6,354 nt of DNA, from NCBI GenBank assembly GCA_017411945.1, contig JAFQPD010000101.1, positions 1 to 6,354 on the forward strand, written 5' to 3'. A model generated the notes under the pieces. That model was not told the DNA's origin. It saw nothing but the letters and a program-made list of their open reading frames with translations, and did no database searches. Made by a program: the position numbers and the translations under genes. The stretch comes from Mailhella sp. GTDB lineage: Bacteria; Desulfobacterota; Desulfovibrionia; Desulfovibrionales; Desulfovibrionaceae. This document shows positions 6,113 through 6,354 of this stretch, in pieces; within the stretch, counting starts at the first letter, position 1, and each line of letters begins with the position of its first letter.

Positions 6113-6154
6113 ATGGCCCGGACAGTTTGTGAACCGTTCGGGCCATTTCACAAA
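6113..6154 (+). repeat. Two overlapping inverted repeats, possible terminator or RNA switch
   Basis: Repeat A pairs 6113-6120 (ATGGCCCG) with 6139-6146 (CGGGCCAT) perfectly and extends by G-T, A-T and C-G pairs to an 11-bp stem with a 12-base loop. Repeat B pairs 6126-6133 (TTTGTGAA) with 6147-6154 (TTCACAAA), eight perfect pairs. The left arm of B lies in the loop of A, and its right arm starts directly after A with no linker, so both full stems cannot form at once. Only TTT follows stem A, making it a weak intrinsic terminator at best. It is the only candidate for ending the hflK operon. Confidence 0.6.
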
Positions 6155-6222
6155 TAAAGCCTGATAATATAATTGGTTATTAGAAAAAATTAATATATTT
6201 AAAGGTTTTATGAAAAAAGTGT

Positions 6223-6251
6223 TTGACAAAGTGCGCGGTCTTGGGCATAAA
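6223..6251 (+). promoter_or_regulatory. Strong promoter with A+T-rich upstream element, probably for a stable RNA operon
   Basis: A perfect TTGACA (6223-6228) is followed after exactly 17 bases by CATAAA (6246-6251, four of six -10 positions) and a C/G-leading discriminator. About 60 bases of very A+T-rich DNA (6154-6218), with A-tracts next to the -35, look like an UP element. The transcript from about 6258 has no start codon with a ribosome site before the window ends and carries GC-rich hairpins. This points to a ribosomal RNA or tRNA unit to the right, but no mature RNA is inside the window. Confidence 0.65.
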
Positions 6252-6257
6252 CCGTCT

Positions 6258-6330
6258 TCGCGCTGAGGCACAGCGGCTCTGAGAAAGCCCCACGGGGCAG
6301 GGAGGAGCGGGGCGCCGAAGAGCCTTTCTG
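6258..6330 (+). other. Structured non-coding leader downstream of the strong promoter
   Basis: GGCTCT (6275-6280) can pair with AGAGCC (6319-6324), and AGAAAG (6282-6287) with CTTTCT (6324-6329). GCCCC (6287-6291) can pair with GGGGC at 6294-6298 or with a second GGGGC at 6309-6313. Several alternative hairpins are thus possible in a GC-rich stretch without an open reading frame. It reads as the leader of a stable RNA precursor. I see no boxA-like antitermination motif. Confidence 0.4.
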
Positions 6331-6340
6331 AAAAAACATC

Positions 6341-6354
6341 GAAAAAAGTTGTTG
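6341..6354 (+). promoter_or_regulatory. Start of a second, truncated tandem promoter
   Basis: GAAAAAAGTTGTTG at 6341-6354 matches GAAAAAAGTGTTTG at 6212-6225 in 12 of 14 positions. The latter runs into TTGACA of the strong promoter 129 bases upstream. The window ends on TTG, which is where the second -35 would begin. Tandem P1/P2 promoters are usual for ribosomal RNA operons. The rest lies outside the window. Confidence 0.45.

Noticed and set aside
6127..6153. A CRP/FNR-type (HcpR-like) operator formed by TTGTGA and TCACAA
   Set aside because: The half-sites match, but they are 15 bases apart instead of the usual 6, and they are better explained as the arms of an RNA or DNA hairpin.
6098..6157. 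A 19-codon reading frame over the inverted repeats as a possible leader peptide
   Set aside because: It has no ribosome site and no run of regulatory codons, and its sequence is dictated by the hairpin arms.
6086..6271. A 61-codon minus-strand reading frame in the last intergenic region
   Set aside because: It crosses the A+T-rich upstream tract and the strong promoter, has no recognisable family, and its composition is that of non-coding DNA.

Overview
The window reads as ordinary chromosome from an anaerobic delta-type proteobacterium, most likely a member of the Desulfovibrionaceae (Desulfovibrio, Bilophila or Mailhella type). This is inferred from three things. One gene encodes a CI-like helix-turn-helix regulator of the kind that is very common in that family. 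It is followed by a small FMN protein resembling flavoredoxin. HflK starts MNWDWDKLQ, a form I associate with that lineage. No transposase, integrase, CRISPR array or phage structural gene is visible.

Layout. Positions 17-394 carry rplQ (ribosomal protein L17), presumably the last gene of the alpha-operon, closed by a strong terminator at 412-446. A possible new promoter is interlaced with that terminator and precedes a secreted glycoside hydrolase with a glucoamylase-like / GH144-type domain (499-2277), which ends at a GC-rich hairpin. On the opposite strand, 2396-2575 hold two identical tRNA-Arg(ACG) genes with their own promoter (2588-2616, with two A-tracts behind it) and their own terminator (2355-2384).

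From 2757 to 6067, four genes lie head to tail: hflK, hflC (1-base stop/start overlap), a CI-like HTH/S24-fold regulator and a flavin reductase / flavoredoxin-like protein, with 13- and 14-base gaps in the second half. They look like one operon. It would join the membrane SPFH complex that controls the FtsH protease to a transcriptional regulator and a redox flavoprotein. The regulator's C-terminal domain has the LexA/CI fold pattern, but Asp and Arg stand where the self-cleavage Ser and Lys should be, so it probably cannot cleave itself.

The last 287 bases are non-coding. They contain a consensus -10 box, two overlapping inverted repeats that cannot both form, a long A+T-rich tract, and a strong TTGACA promoter. 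The window is cut inside what looks like a second copy of the same promoter. This arrangement suggests the start of a ribosomal RNA operon or other stable RNA unit just beyond the right edge.

I see no clearly new biological system. The points most worth a second look are the catalytically degenerate regulator inside the hflKC operon, the overlapping inverted repeats after the flavoprotein gene, and the periplasmic glucanase-like enzyme next to the ribosomal protein cluster.
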